A DNA stretch of 64,000 bases from Aliivibrio fischeri (GCF_009727955.1 NZ_WOBR01000003.1:242069-306068); one strand, 5' to 3'; counted from the first letter of the stretch, positions 8,845 to 17,576 are shown. Notes: generated by a model from the letters alone, not told the origin. Numbers and translations are program-made.

Positions 8845-10832
8845 TACTTCAATGGTTCAGCGCTTTGCCGTTACGTAAAAAAGTTATCTACCCTATTTGG
8901 ACATTACTAACCCTTAGTACGATGATTCTTGGCGCAAGCGTCGCCCATTTTATGGGTGTCACTCACAGTGCAAATTTATACACTCGAACCTCTATTTTAG
9001 CTCAAGGTATCGCAAGTAATTTATCAGGGGCATTAATCTTTAATGATAAGCAAACGGGTTTAGATCAAATGAATGCACTTTCCTTTGATCCTGAAGTGAT
9101 AGCTGCTCGAGTTGAGCATATTAATAACGAACCTTTCGCCAAATTAGATAACTTACCTGAAAACTGTTCATGGCACGAACGAGATATCCAATGTTCACAC
9201 TCAGTCTTTTTTGCAATTACACACCCAATAACATTAGATAATGAACACCTTGGTAATCTGACAGTATGGGCCTCAAAAGACAGCATGTTTGAACAACGCA
9301 ATCAGATTTTAACCATTTTCTTAATTACTACGGTTATCTTCTCACTTTTAGCGTTATTCTTTGCACACAGAGTACACCGATTAATTGCCACGCCTTTATT
9401 GTCTATATTTAATTCAATGCAAACAGTTATCAAAAAAGGGGTAACAGAACAAAGGCTGCATATTGTTCATCCTGACGAAATTGGAAAGCTCACTCATTGC
9501 TTTAATGAAATGCTTGATAACTTAAGTCAACGTGACTCTCAATTAACACTTGCATTTCAAAGACTTGAAGATAAAACTCATTACATTAATCAAGTGTTAG
9601 ATTCACTTGATCAAGGACTATTAGTTGTCTCTCCTAACAAAAAAGTAATTTATCATAATCCCGCAGCTCGTTTATTGTTGCCTCAAATTCAGCTAAATAA
9701 TGATGAAATGACGTCTCTTAATCAGCAGCATATTGAAAATTTGTTGTCTGATTTTGAACCAATAAACCGATTAACTCTGCTTCGTGAATGCATCGAAACA
9801 CATCAACGATTAGAACCAACAACCCTTCGCCACCAAGGTACAGGGCAACAATATCAAATATCGACTTACCCGATTGCGGGTGAAAATAACTCATTAGTAC
9901 ACATAGAAGATATTAGCCAACGCTATTTCATTGAACAACGTCAACGAATGGCTGAAATGATTTTTGACCAAAATCCAAGTTCAGTAATTGTTGTAACAAG
10001 AAAAATGGCGATAGAAACTAAAAATAATGCATTTATTCAAACATTTGGAAACATCACCAATCTAAATCAACTGCATTTACGTCAACCTATCGAGCTCAAT
10101 ACATCGGTATTAAAACAGGTGCTAAAAGTAGGTTATTTTAAACTTCAAACAGATGTTACAAGTCAGTTTTTTTCAAGAAAGCACGGTAACAAATCACATT
10201 GGTTACCTTGTTTACTTACCATTAAATTAATCAAAAATGGCGATAATAAAGTAGAGTCATTTGTAATATCACTTAATGACCAAACTCAAGTAAAAGAGCT
10301 TCAGCGCCTTAACTTTGAAGCCAACCATGATGGGTTAACACAATTAGCTAACCGTCAAAATGCTTATAAACAGCTACTTAATGCACATAAAAAACAGAAA
10401 TCCGTTTATCTAATCTTCCTTGATTTAGATGGATTTAAGGCGGTAAATGATACTTATGGGCATCAATGTGGTGACGATTTATTGAAAATCATTTCACAAC
10501 GCTTGACCAATAATGTTTTTGAAAACGATCTTGTCGCTCGTCTATCTGGCGATGAATTTTTACTTGGTTTGTACTTAACAAATCCGAGGGTAGCGACTCA
10601 AGAAATTAATGCTATTTTGCAACGTATCTTAAATGCAATTAGCTACCCTATTAATATTAATGGAGCCACTCCTTATGTATCAGCAAGTATTGGAGCATAC
10701 TACTGGTCTGGTAACGATCAGACCCCATTAGAAGAGGCTTTAGAAAAAGCTGATAAGGCCATGTACCAAGCTAAACTTTCAGGAAAAAATCGTTACCATA
10801 TAGCAAAAGAAATCAATCCGTTTCTCGTTTAA
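8841..10832 (+). CDS. Diguanylate cyclase, YfiN-like (periplasmic sensor, HAMP, PAS, GGDEF)
   Basis: The 663-residue membrane protein has one helix near residues 18-38, a periplasmic sensor of about 110 residues (CHASE8-like), a second helix (about 155-175), a HAMP region, a coiled-coil/PAS-like middle (about 245-485) and a C-terminal GGDEF domain. The active-site motif reads RLSGDEF, a functional variant. The upstream position of the inhibitory I-site reads FEND instead of RxxD, so product inhibition may be lost. Translation is coupled to the YfiR-like gene. It should make c-di-GMP when released from YfiR. The last 20 bp overlap the 3' end of the opposite-strand cyclase gene. Confidence 0.85.
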   Translation: MILQWFSALPLRKKVIYPIWTLLTLSTMILGASVAHFMGVTHSANLYTRTSILAQGIASNLSGALIFNDKQTGLDQMNALSFDPEVIAARVEHINNEPFAKLDNLPENCSWHERDIQCSHSVFFAITHPITLDNEHLGNLTVWASKDSMFEQRNQILTIFLITTVIFSLLALFFAHRVHRLIATPLLSIFNSMQTVIKKGVTEQRLHIVHPDEIGKLTHCFNEMLDNLSQRDSQLTLAFQRLEDKTHYINQVLDSLDQGLLVVSPNKKVIYHNPAARLLLPQIQLNNDEMTSLNQQHIENLLSDFEPINRLTLLRECIETHQRLEPTTLRHQGTGQQYQISTYPIAGENNSLVHIEDISQRYFIEQRQRMAEMIFDQNPSSVIVVTRKMAIETKNNAFIQTFGNITNLNQLHLRQPIELNTSVLKQVLKVGYFKLQTDVTSQFFSRKHGNKSHWLPCLLTIKLIKNGDNKVESFVISLNDQTQVKELQRLNFEANHDGLTQLANRQNAYKQLLNAHKKQKSVYLIFLDLDGFKAVNDTYGHQCGDDLLKIISQRLTNNVFENDLVARLSGDEFLLGLYLTNPRVATQEINAILQRILNAISYPININGATPYVSASIGAYYWSGNDQTPLEEALEKADKAMYQAKLSGKNRYHIAKEINPFLV

Positions 10833-12129
10833 GCATAATAGGGGCAAACTCTTTATATGAGTTGCCTTTATCTTTTTTGGCCTCATACATGGCGATGTCA
10901 GCAAACTTTATTAGCTCTTCGCCATCAATGCTGTCATCAGGATAAATAGCAACACCGACACTAGGGGAAATAGATAGAGATTCACTGCCAATATTTACGG
11001 GAAACTTAAACTGCTCTAATAATTTCGAGGTAAGCTTTTTCACCCCAGAGCATTGAGCTATACCTTGACCAATAACTAAAAACTCATCCCCACCAAGACG
11101 GAATACATTATCACGACATCTAACAGTATCAGTTAATAGTTGAGCCGTTTTCTTTAAAACCTCATCACCCACATCATGACCTAATGTGTCATTAATCTCT
11201 TTAAACTTATTTAAATCAAGAAAATATACGGCGACTTTCGTATTGGTTTTTGCTGCTTGATGAAGTGCTGCTTGTAATTCAGTATTAACCATACTACGGT
11301 TTTTAAGCCCAGTAAGTTCATCATGATGCGCTTTGTAAGTTAGCGCTTCTGTTTTTTCATGAACAACTTCATTCATTTGATAGAAAGCTGATAATAACTT
11401 ACCCATTTCATTTTTCTCGACGATATCCGCAATATCAAGCTTATGGCCTTTTTGCATTTTCTTCGTACTAAATAGCAATAATTTTAATGGGTCAAATACA
11501 TTACGCTTCATAAAGAAAAAAGATCCTATTGCCAAAAAGATTAAAAAAGCAATTTGCATTTTAATGAGGGTAACAAGTTGACTGCGATTCTCTTTAAAGT
11601 CACCTTTTCTTTGCTCAAGTAACAATAACTCAATATTAGTAAACTGGTTTAAATCTTCTCTTAAATCATCCATATAAGCTTTACCTTTATCTTCTTTGAC
11701 AAGAGATAACGCTTTAGGCAATTGTTCTTGTTGCACTAAATCAATAGTGGTTGCTAACTCTTCAAATTTAAGAGTCATTGATTTTTCAATGTATTTAAGA
11801 GCTTCTTGTTGTTTTTGATTGTCTTTTGTTAACTCTTGTAAAGTAGACAATAGCTGCTTGGATTCCGCAATTCCTGTATAGTAAGGCTGCAAATAGTGAA
11901 TCTCTTGGGTCAATAAAAAACCTCTCTGACCCGTTTCTGCATCTTTCATACTACTCAGTAATTTTTCTGAATTAGTAATAACATTATGAGTATGAATTAC
12001 CCATGCAAGCTTCTCTTCTCCATAAGATTCAAGCTTAAATGTCAAAGCTGAACTTGTAATAGCCACAGAAAACAGCACTAATAAGAATAAAATCAGTTTT
12101 AATCGAACACTCATACAACACCGAAACAT
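10813..12129 (-). CDS. Diguanylate cyclase with CHASE3 sensor
   Basis: The 438-residue protein starts with a membrane helix. A periplasmic CHASE3 domain follows, with its hallmark DAETGQRGFLLT (about residues 63-74) and a long helical bundle, then a second helix (about 190-207), a HAMP-like linker and a C-terminal GGDEF domain. The active site is canonical, RLGGDEF, and the I-site RCRD is present five residues upstream, so product inhibition is expected. It is convergent with the YfiN-like gene and overlaps it by 20 bp. The start may be 12129 or the internal ATG at 12114 (MSVRLK). Confidence 0.85.
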   Translation of the reverse strand: MFRCCMSVRLKLILFLLVLFSVAITSSALTFKLESYGEEKLAWVIHTHNVITNSEKLLSSMKDAETGQRGFLLTQEIHYLQPYYTGIAESKQLLSTLQELTKDNQKQQEALKYIEKSMTLKFEELATTIDLVQQEQLPKALSLVKEDKGKAYMDDLREDLNQFTNIELLLLEQRKGDFKENRSQLVTLIKMQIAFLIFLAIGSFFFMKRNVFDPLKLLLFSTKKMQKGHKLDIADIVEKNEMGKLLSAFYQMNEVVHEKTEALTYKAHHDELTGLKNRSMVNTELQAALHQAAKTNTKVAVYFLDLNKFKEINDTLGHDVGDEVLKKTAQLLTDTVRCRDNVFRLGGDEFLVIGQGIAQCSGVKKLTSKLLEQFKFPVNIGSESLSISPSVGVAIYPDDSIDGEELIKFADIAMYEAKKDKGNSYKEFAPIMLKRETD

Positions 12130-12281
12130 ATAATTAACAATCCAATGTATTGTATACTAACAATTATTGATAAAATTACTAATAAATACTTAAAAAATGA
12201 GTGATTCAATTAAGAAATTAAGAACAGGAAAATTAAACCTTTAACATTAACGCCGTAAAGAACGATAAAAACTTATCGTAA

Positions 12282-12301
12282 AACAATAAATATTTATTGT
12301 T
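12282..12301. promoter_or_regulatory. Perfect 20-bp palindrome AACAATAAATATTTATTGTT
   Basis: The palindrome lies 53 nt before the DUF2975 gene start. Just upstream, at 12262-12279, is a second inverted repeat, ACGATAA/TTATCGT. Position and symmetry fit an operator for the XRE regulator encoded two genes downstream, or the cruciform of an AT-rich promoter. Confidence 0.45.
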
Positions 12302-12354
12302 ATTTATTTAAAATAGACATATATTCTCATCACACACACTGAATGGGAAATACC

Positions 12355-12885
12355 ATGAATAATTTAAATCACATCCAATCTTTTAGCTCAAAATTACTTA
12401 TTGTTTTTGGGTTTGCTTTTGTTGCTTTGCCACTAATGGATACCGTCCTTTGGTTTGCTGCTACTCTTTATAACTCGCAGTCATTCCAGAGTACGTTTCC
12501 TATTGAAGTTACTCTTCCACTCTCTTTTTCACGTTCTATGCTAGGTTATCTGCCAAGTATGCTACCAACACTATTAAGCTGTGCGATTCTATGGCAGTTA
12601 ATTCTTTTATTTCGTTTATACAAAAAAGGACAAGTTTTTACCCTTGATAACACCATCAGATATCGTAAAATCGCTAACATCTTAATTATGATGCCATTTG
12701 TTCAAGTGTTATCCGATATACTACTCAGTATCGCACTTTCTTATACTGAAGATAATGTGGAAGGAGGCTTTAACATTTCAGACAGCGAAATCAGTATGTT
12801 AGTAATTGGTTTAATCGTACGAGTTATCGCAAAAGTAATGGAAGAAGCAAGCCTTATTCGTGAAGAACAAGAACTCACAATCTAG
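12355..12885 (+). CDS. DUF2975 membrane protein
   Basis: The 176-residue protein has four predicted membrane helices (about residues 15-35, 60-85, 100-125 and 140-160) with short charged links such as RLYKKGQVF, which is typical of DUF2975. The start at 12355 is chosen because TGGGAAA precedes it. An ATG at 12343 would place that site inside the gene. Members of this family are almost always followed by a small Cro/CI-type gene, as here after 11 nt. The pair is often treated as a membrane protein with its own regulator. The function is unknown. Confidence 0.75.
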   Translation: MNNLNHIQSFSSKLLIVFGFAFVALPLMDTVLWFAATLYNSQSFQSTFPIEVTLPLSFSRSMLGYLPSMLPTLLSCAILWQLILLFRLYKKGQVFTLDNTIRYRKIANILIMMPFVQVLSDILLSIALSYTEDNVEGGFNISDSEISMLVIGLIVRVIAKVMEEASLIREEQELTI

Positions 12886-12896
12886 AGACAATATAT

Positions 12897-13109
12897 ATGC
12901 CTATCGTTGTAAACCTCGATATCATGTTAGCCAAGCGGAAAATGCGCTCAAATCAGTTGGCTCAATTAATTGGTATCACGGAACAGAATTTATCTGTGCT
13001 AAAAAATAGCAGAGCAAAGGCAATAAAGTTCTCAACCTTAGAAGCCATTTGCAAACATTTAGAGTGTCAACCTGCGGATATTTTAGAATATCAAGCAGAG
13101 GAAGAATAA
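12897..13109 (+). CDS. Small XRE (Cro/CI) family regulator, YozG-like
   Basis: Seventy residues are almost entirely taken up by a helix-turn-helix: LDIMLAKRKMRSNQLAQLIGI, then TEQNLSVLKNSRAKAIKFSTL, then ICKHLECQPADILEY (quoted in parts). This is the minimal YozG type that accompanies DUF2975 genes. It probably controls its own operon, perhaps through the 20-bp palindrome upstream. It lies 11 nt downstream of the DUF2975 gene and a hairpin follows its stop. Confidence 0.8.
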   Translation: MPIVVNLDIMLAKRKMRSNQLAQLIGITEQNLSVLKNSRAKAIKFSTLEAICKHLECQPADILEYQAEEE

Positions 13110-13127
13110 GACCATCCAACAATAAAA

Positions 13128-13159
13128 CGCCATGATTCACTCAAGTGTGCTTCATGGCG
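13128..13159 (-). terminator. Terminator between the XRE and LysR genes
   Basis: An 8-bp stem, CGCCATGA/TCATGGCG, has a 16-nt loop. Read leftward it is followed by TTTTATT, so it best serves the LysR gene. It may act in both directions. Confidence 0.65.
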
Positions 13160-13172
13160 ATTGTAATTATGT

Positions 13173-14075
13173 TTAAGTAAATAAAGAGTCTGAATACTGT
13201 TTCACAAAATCAATAAAGGTTCTTATTCTCTTAGGCTGATAACGATCTCGATGATAAATCGCAGAAAAATCAACGGTTGGAATTCCCCATTCTTCAAATA
13301 CTTGCTCAAGCTTTTTATCATCTAATTCTTGCTGACAATAAATCAGTGGTACCCGAATAATACCATTACCAGCAATAGCCCCTGCAACCAAGACTCGTCC
13401 ATTTTTACACTGTAAATTTCCTTTAATCGATACATCATAATGTTCCTTATTAACTAACGATTGGAAATGCCACTTACGAACAGAACCGGTTAAACAATGA
13501 TGTTGCTGCAATTCTTTAGGATGTGAAGGACGACCATATTGTTGTAAATACTTTGGACTGGCTAATGTTCCCATCTCAATATCAAGTAATTTCTTCGCAA
13601 CAAAACCTGAATCCTCAAGACTGCCCATACGAAAAGCAATATCAAACTCTTCTTCAATTAAATCCACTCGATTACTACTAAAATCTAAACTGATAGATAC
13701 ATCTGGGTACTGCTGCATAAAGGCATTAACGATATCAGCCAGAAATACCTCACCTAAATAACCACCCACACAGTTTATTTTTATCTCCCCTTGCACCTTT
13801 TCAACATCATCCACAGCAGAAAGCAGAGCTTGATCTATAGTATGAAGAGCTTGTTCACATTGATGATAAAAATGCTTACCCGCTTCCGTTAAACGTAGCG
13901 TTCGAGTTGTACGAATTAATAACGTCACGCCCATTTGTTTCTCTAGGCTACTTATTTGGCGTGACACATGGGAACGAGAGACGTCGAGAGTTTCCGCCGC
14001 CTTAGTAAAATTCCCTAAGCGAGCAATAAGAACAAACGAGCGGATATCGGTAAGGTTAATGCGATTGATCATCAT
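13173..14075 (-). CDS. LysR family regulator, divergent from the SDR gene
   Basis: The 300-residue protein has an N-terminal winged helix (FVLIARLGNFTKAAETLDVS and SRSHVSRQISSLEKQMGV, residues about 10-50) and a C-terminal effector domain with EEEFDIAFRMG and the late GNGIIRVP segment. It resembles the CrgA-like group that often controls an adjacent oxidoreductase. I set the start at 14075 (MMINRI), which gives the usual LysR length. The open frame continues to 14153 with an unlikely extension. It probably regulates the divergent SDR gene 162 nt away, in response to an unknown small molecule. Confidence 0.8.
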   Translation of the reverse strand: MMINRINLTDIRSFVLIARLGNFTKAAETLDVSRSHVSRQISSLEKQMGVTLLIRTTRTLRLTEAGKHFYHQCEQALHTIDQALLSAVDDVEKVQGEIKINCVGGYLGEVFLADIVNAFMQQYPDVSISLDFSSNRVDLIEEEFDIAFRMGSLEDSGFVAKKLLDIEMGTLASPKYLQQYGRPSHPKELQQHHCLTGSVRKWHFQSLVNKEHYDVSIKGNLQCKNGRVLVAGAIAGNGIIRVPLIYCQQELDDKKLEQVFEEWGIPTVDFSAIYHRDRYQPKRIRTFIDFVKQYSDSLFT

Positions 14076-14237
14076 AGTTAACTCTGTAGTAATTGACATC
14101 TTATTGTTGCAGTACGGCAACAGAGTTTCAAGTAAATAGCTATATATCAACAATAAGAGTCGCAGTAATATACATCCATCGCAACAAAACAGGGGTTTAA
14201 ATCCCGTTGCTTATTGAATTTATTGAGGAAATAGAAG

Positions 14238-14957
14238 ATGAAAAAATTAGTTGTTATTACAGGTGCAAGTTCTGGTATTGGTGAAGCAATCGCTCGTCGT
14301 TTAAGCGATGAAGGTCATCCTCTACTTCTTCTTGCTCGTCGTATTGATCGCCTTGAAGCACTTAACCTACCAAACTCTTTATCTGTAAAAGTAGACGTAA
14401 CAGACAAAGCCTCTTTTGAAGCTGCTATTGCTCAGGGCGAAGCAAAGTTTGGTCCTGTAGATGCTATCGTAAACAACGCTGGTGCAATGCTTCTTGGTCA
14501 AATTGACACTCAAGATGCACAAGAGTGGAAAACCATGTTTGATGTTAACGTTCTTGGTCTTCTAAATGGTATGCAAGCAGTTCTTGCGCCTATGATGGAG
14601 CGTAACAGCGGTACTATCATTAACATCAGTTCTATTGCTGGTAAGAAAACGTTCCCTAACCATGCAGCTTACTGTGGAACTAAGTTTGCCGTTCACGCTA
14701 TCTCTGAAAACGTGCGTGAAGAAGTGGCTTTATCAAACGTTCGTGTAACAACAATTGCACCGGGAGCGGTTGAGACTGAACTTCTATCTCATACGTCTTC
14801 TCAAGAAATTAAAGACGGCTACGGTGAGTGGAAAGAAAGCATGGGTGGCGTACTAGCTGCTGACGACATTGCTCGTGCAGTATCTTTTGCTTACCAACAA
14901 CCTCAAAACGTTTGTATTCGTGAAATTGCGCTAGCACCAACTAAACAGCAACCATAG
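14238..14957 (+). CDS. Short-chain dehydrogenase/reductase
   Basis: The 239-residue Rossmann protein has all classical SDR motifs: TGASSGIG (residues 8-15), DVT (about 53), NNAG (about 79-82), the catalytic serine in ISSIAG, and YCGTK giving Y-x-x-x-K (about residues 152-156). Arginines after the first glycine motif (ARRIDR) favour NADP. It resembles the YdfG/serine-dehydrogenase-like group, but the substrate is not clear. A GAGGAAATAGAAG site precedes the ATG. Codon use is rich in highly used codons, which hints at good expression. The divergent LysR protein is the likely regulator. Confidence 0.85.
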   Translation: MKKLVVITGASSGIGEAIARRLSDEGHPLLLLARRIDRLEALNLPNSLSVKVDVTDKASFEAAIAQGEAKFGPVDAIVNNAGAMLLGQIDTQDAQEWKTMFDVNVLGLLNGMQAVLAPMMERNSGTIINISSIAGKKTFPNHAAYCGTKFAVHAISENVREEVALSNVRVTTIAPGAVETELLSHTSSQEIKDGYGEWKESMGGVLAADDIARAVSFAYQQPQNVCIREIALAPTKQQP

Positions 14958-15001
14958 TAGGCACTAACTTACTAATCAACGCATCATTAAATAATAAACA
15001 C

Positions 15002-15055
15002 AAAAAAGCCAAGCTTGAATTCCCTAATAATTGAGGAACTTGCTTGGCTTTTTTA
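15002..15055. terminator. Bidirectional terminator between the SDR and VF530 genes
   Basis: AAAAGCCAAGC and GCTTGGCTTTT form an 11-bp stem flanked by an A-run on the left and a T-run on the right, so it can serve both converging genes. Confidence 0.85.
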
Positions 15056-15098
15056 TTTTGTTCAAACTAAAGAGTCACATCAATTAATGACGTATATC

Positions 15099-15515
15099 TT
15101 ATCGGCGATAGTTACCACCACGGTTAGAAGTACGAGCTTTATGCGCTGATGCCGCTTTTGCTTGTGATTTCAAAATCGAATCAACCGTCAATTCCATTGG
15201 CTCTTTTGGTTCAAGACCATGTGGGAATGTACGAGCACGTGGCGGTTTGTCATATTCAAGGTTAGATGCACGAGGCATACGCTTAAAACGGTACAGGTAA
15301 AAGTTTTCTAGCTTCTCTCTCGCCCATTCTGTTTTCTTTAGGTATTTAACACTACTTGCAATTGATGGGTTCGTATTAAAACAGTTCAAACGCATTGCTG
15401 TATCTAGAATTTCCCAACCGTAAAAATCAACCAACTCTTGTAGCAAGGTTTCTAACTTAAGACCGTGTAATGGGTTGTTTTGTTGCAGTTCAATTCTTTC
15501 TTCATCAGTCATCAT
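15099..15515 (-). CDS. VF530 family DNA-binding protein (DUF2132)
   Basis: The first half of this 138-residue protein is the VF530 fold: [20 protein letters not shown], then [21 protein letters not shown], then [20 protein letters not shown] (residues about 14-78, quoted in parts). The second half is a basic, disordered tail rich in R, K, A and G, ending RGGNYRR. The family was first described structurally from Vibrio fischeri and is thought to bind nucleic acid. The basic tail is an addition to the usual short domain and would suit DNA or RNA contact. The ATG is preceded by AGGAACTCGTT. The cellular role is unknown. Confidence 0.85.
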   Translation of the reverse strand: MMTDEERIELQQNNPLHGLKLETLLQELVDFYGWEILDTAMRLNCFNTNPSIASSVKYLKKTEWAREKLENFYLYRFKRMPRASNLEYDKPPRARTFPHGLEPKEPMELTVDSILKSQAKAASAHKARTSNRGGNYRR

Positions 15516-15655
15516 AACGAGTTCCTAAGTATCGGTTGTTCAAACAGGGTGAATAGGCGGCGAATTATACAGAGTTATCACTCAAAATATAGTATTAACA
15601 CATGAAAACAAATCAACTCATGTATTGCCTATCTATTTTTTAAAAAACAAAACGC

Positions 15656-15684
15656 TTGCACAAATGCGCATATGTACTTATATT
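15656..15684 (+). promoter_or_regulatory. Promoter of the ArsP-type permease operon with a palindrome in its spacer
   Basis: TTGCAC (15656-15661) and TATATT (15679-15684) are 17 bp apart, close to a sigma-70 consensus. The spacer holds the palindrome ATGCGCAT (15664-15671). Downstream lies an ArsR-family gene, whose product could bind there and block RNA polymerase. The promoter overlaps an ATG at 15672, which is therefore an unlikely start. Confidence 0.6.
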
Positions 15685-15716
15685 TGCATTTCTTTTACTT
15701 ATTAGAGATTCAAATT

Positions 15717-16637
15717 TTGGATGCGAAACTAGCTATTGCTTTAAACGAGTTCTTTTATGTTGCTAAAGGCTTAGTCGTTATTATTGCTATTGTGTCAGTA
15801 CTAACAGGCTTAATGCGTGAATATATACCTCAAGATAAGCTTCAGAAAACGTTAACTAAACATGATAGATGGGGAAGTCTATTAGGCGCCTTATTCGGCA
15901 TGTTGACTCCATTTTGCAGTGCCGCTGTTGTACCTGTCACGATGGCAATGGCATCAATGGGAGCTTCACTTGGTACCGTCATGAGCTTCATCATTTCAGC
16001 ACCATTGTGTAACTTCATTGTTTTAGCCATGATTTATGCTGCATTTGGTTTTAAGATCACTATCGTTTATTTTTTGGTCACATTCACTGCCGCTGTTCTT
16101 GGTGGTTTCTTAATTTCCAAATCACCTTGGAGAAATGAGATTAAACGAGGAGGTGAACTAGAAGATACTAAAGCTAAAGGATGCAGTGGAAATAAGCCCA
16201 ACACTTGCGGTGCTGCACCATCTTCAAAATCAAGAATGCGAAACGCAATGAATGGCGCGCTTTCTTTATTCAAAAGAATCATTCCATACGTTCTGCTAGG
16301 CGCAGCAATTAGTGGGTTCTCTGCAGCTTACTTACCTGCAGACTTAGTCGAGAAATATGTTGGTGGTGATGGGTTCCAATCAATTGTTATTGCTTCATTG
16401 ATTGGTATTCCACTTTATTTACGTATTGAAATGGCAATTCCTCTACTTAATGTATTGATTGCTAAAGGAATGGGACTTGGTGCTGCATTAGCATTAATTA
16501 TTGGTGGTACTGGTGCCAGTTTGCCTGAAATTGCGCTAGTATCAGCGGTTCTAAAAAGAAAAGCGGTCATCGCTTTTGTGGGGATAGTATTAACTACCGC
16601 GATTATCGGTGGTGCCATCTTCCAATACGTAATATAA
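15717..16637 (+). CDS. Permease of the ArsP/DUF318 (YraQ-like) family
   Basis: The protein has about 306 residues and eight or so membrane helices in two halves. Each half holds a conserved polar patch: TPFCSAAVVPVTMAMASMGA with ISAPLCNFIVLAM in the first, GIPLYLRIEMAIPLLNVLIA with GGTGASLPEIALV in the second. Between them is a cytoplasmic loop with CSGNKPNTCG, a possible metal or metalloid site. The family includes ArsP exporters of organic arsenicals, and the actual substrate here is unknown. The start is taken as TTG 15717. The ATG at 15672 lies inside the apparent promoter. An ArsR-family gene follows. Confidence 0.75.
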   Translation: MDAKLAIALNEFFYVAKGLVVIIAIVSVLTGLMREYIPQDKLQKTLTKHDRWGSLLGALFGMLTPFCSAAVVPVTMAMASMGASLGTVMSFIISAPLCNFIVLAMIYAAFGFKITIVYFLVTFTAAVLGGFLISKSPWRNEIKRGGELEDTKAKGCSGNKPNTCGAAPSSKSRMRNAMNGALSLFKRIIPYVLLGAAISGFSAAYLPADLVEKYVGGDGFQSIVIASLIGIPLYLRIEMAIPLLNVLIAKGMGLGAALALIIGGTGASLPEIALVSAVLKRKAVIAFVGIVLTTAIIGGAIFQYVI

Positions 16638-16644
16638 ACATATC

Positions 16645-16666
16645 GCGCCACTACCGTTAGTGGCGC
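16645..16666 (+). other. Strong intercistronic hairpin
   Basis: A 9-bp GC-rich stem, GCGCCACTA/TAGTGGCGC, has a 4-nt loop and lies between the permease and the ArsR-type gene with no T-run. It may be a weak terminator or a processing/stability element that lowers expression of the downstream genes. Confidence 0.6.
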
Positions 16667-16692
16667 AATAATCAACATAAAAGGTAGCACCC

Positions 16693-17088
16693 ATGATGGA
16701 TGAAAAATATATCGACGCGTTAAAAGCACTGTCAGAACCCAATAGATTGCGTTTGTTTTGGTTGTTTCTTCATGTCGATGAATGTATAGCTGTTGCTGAA
16801 GCACTAGATATCATTGGTGACACTCAATACAACGTTTCACGTAATCTGAAGATGTTTTATCGAGCTGGGCTTCTTAACCACCAAAAGAAAGGCAAATGGG
16901 TATTTTATACTTTAAAAGAACAAGCAGCTCCTCACTGTAAAGCATTGGTAGATTCGGTTCGATTTTTACCAAAAGATGAATTTGAAGAGGTAACTAGACG
17001 TTGTGTATTACGATTGTCACTTCGAGTAAATGGTGAATGCGTATTAGGAGCGGATACAGAAACATGGCAGAAAAAATTAAATGAGTAG
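16693..17088 (+). CDS. ArsR-family transcriptional regulator
   Basis: The 131-residue winged-helix protein has the ArsR-family opening DALKALSEPNRLRLFWLFLH (residues about 7-26), a recognition region DTQYNVSRNLKMFYRAGLL and the wing HQKKGKWVFYTL. Cysteines occur in DECIAV, PHCKA, RRCVL and GECVLG. The classic ELCVCDL metal motif is replaced by VDECIAVAEAL, so the inducer need not be arsenite. It sits 55 nt after the permease gene and probably controls the operon, perhaps at ATGCGCAT in the promoter spacer. AAAGG precedes the start. Confidence 0.8.
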   Translation: MMDEKYIDALKALSEPNRLRLFWLFLHVDECIAVAEALDIIGDTQYNVSRNLKMFYRAGLLNHQKKGKWVFYTLKEQAAPHCKALVDSVRFLPKDEFEEVTRRCVLRLSLRVNGECVLGADTETWQKKLNE

Positions 17089-17093
17089 ACACA

Positions 17094-17546
17094 ATGATGA
17101 AAAAACTCACTCAAACTGAACTTGATTATATTCTTCAACAACACTCTCTTTGGTTACAACATCAAGGAGGCGAACGTGCTGTTTTAAACAATACCGATTT
17201 AAGTCATCTTAACCTTGAAGGCGCGGTTCTTCATCGCGCAAATTTGACTCGAACTAACTTCACTAACGCTAACTTATTTGACGCTGATATGAGTGATGCT
17301 GACATTACTTATGCGATATTTAAAGAAGCCGACCTCAACAATGCAAGCTTTAGAGACGCCGATTTACGTAATGCAAATTTCAGTTATGCACAAATGCCAA
17401 ATGTCGATTTATATCGCGCTGATGTTTATCGTGCTGACTTTAATAATGCAAATCTAAATGATGATGCATTTAATAAACCAACAATAGGCAACACCATCAT
17501 GACATTACGAGGTTCTGGTAAATCAGAGTGTCTTGCTTTTCATTAA
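17094..17546 (+). CDS. Pentapeptide-repeat protein
   Basis: The 150-residue protein is built from about a dozen A(D/N)LxX repeats (for example TDLSHLNLEGAVLHRANLTR and ANFTNANLFDADMSDADITY) between residues 37 and 128, which fold into a right-handed quadrilateral helix. Some family members mimic DNA and protect gyrase (Qnr, MfpA), but most have no known role. This one has no Qnr-like loops. It starts 5 nt after the ArsR-type gene, so it belongs to the same operon. The C-terminal 20 residues leave the repeat pattern. Confidence 0.8.
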   Translation: MMKKLTQTELDYILQQHSLWLQHQGGERAVLNNTDLSHLNLEGAVLHRANLTRTNFTNANLFDADMSDADITYAIFKEADLNNASFRDADLRNANFSYAQMPNVDLYRADVYRADFNNANLNDDAFNKPTIGNTIMTLRGSGKSECLAFH

Positions 17547-17576
17547 AAGAGGAAGGGTTAAGTGCAGACTTTAAAC

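Noticed and set aside
15672-15716. Upstream ATG as start of the ArsP-type permease
   Set aside because: It lies inside the spacer of a near-consensus promoter and has no ribosome site, so TTG 15717 was preferred.
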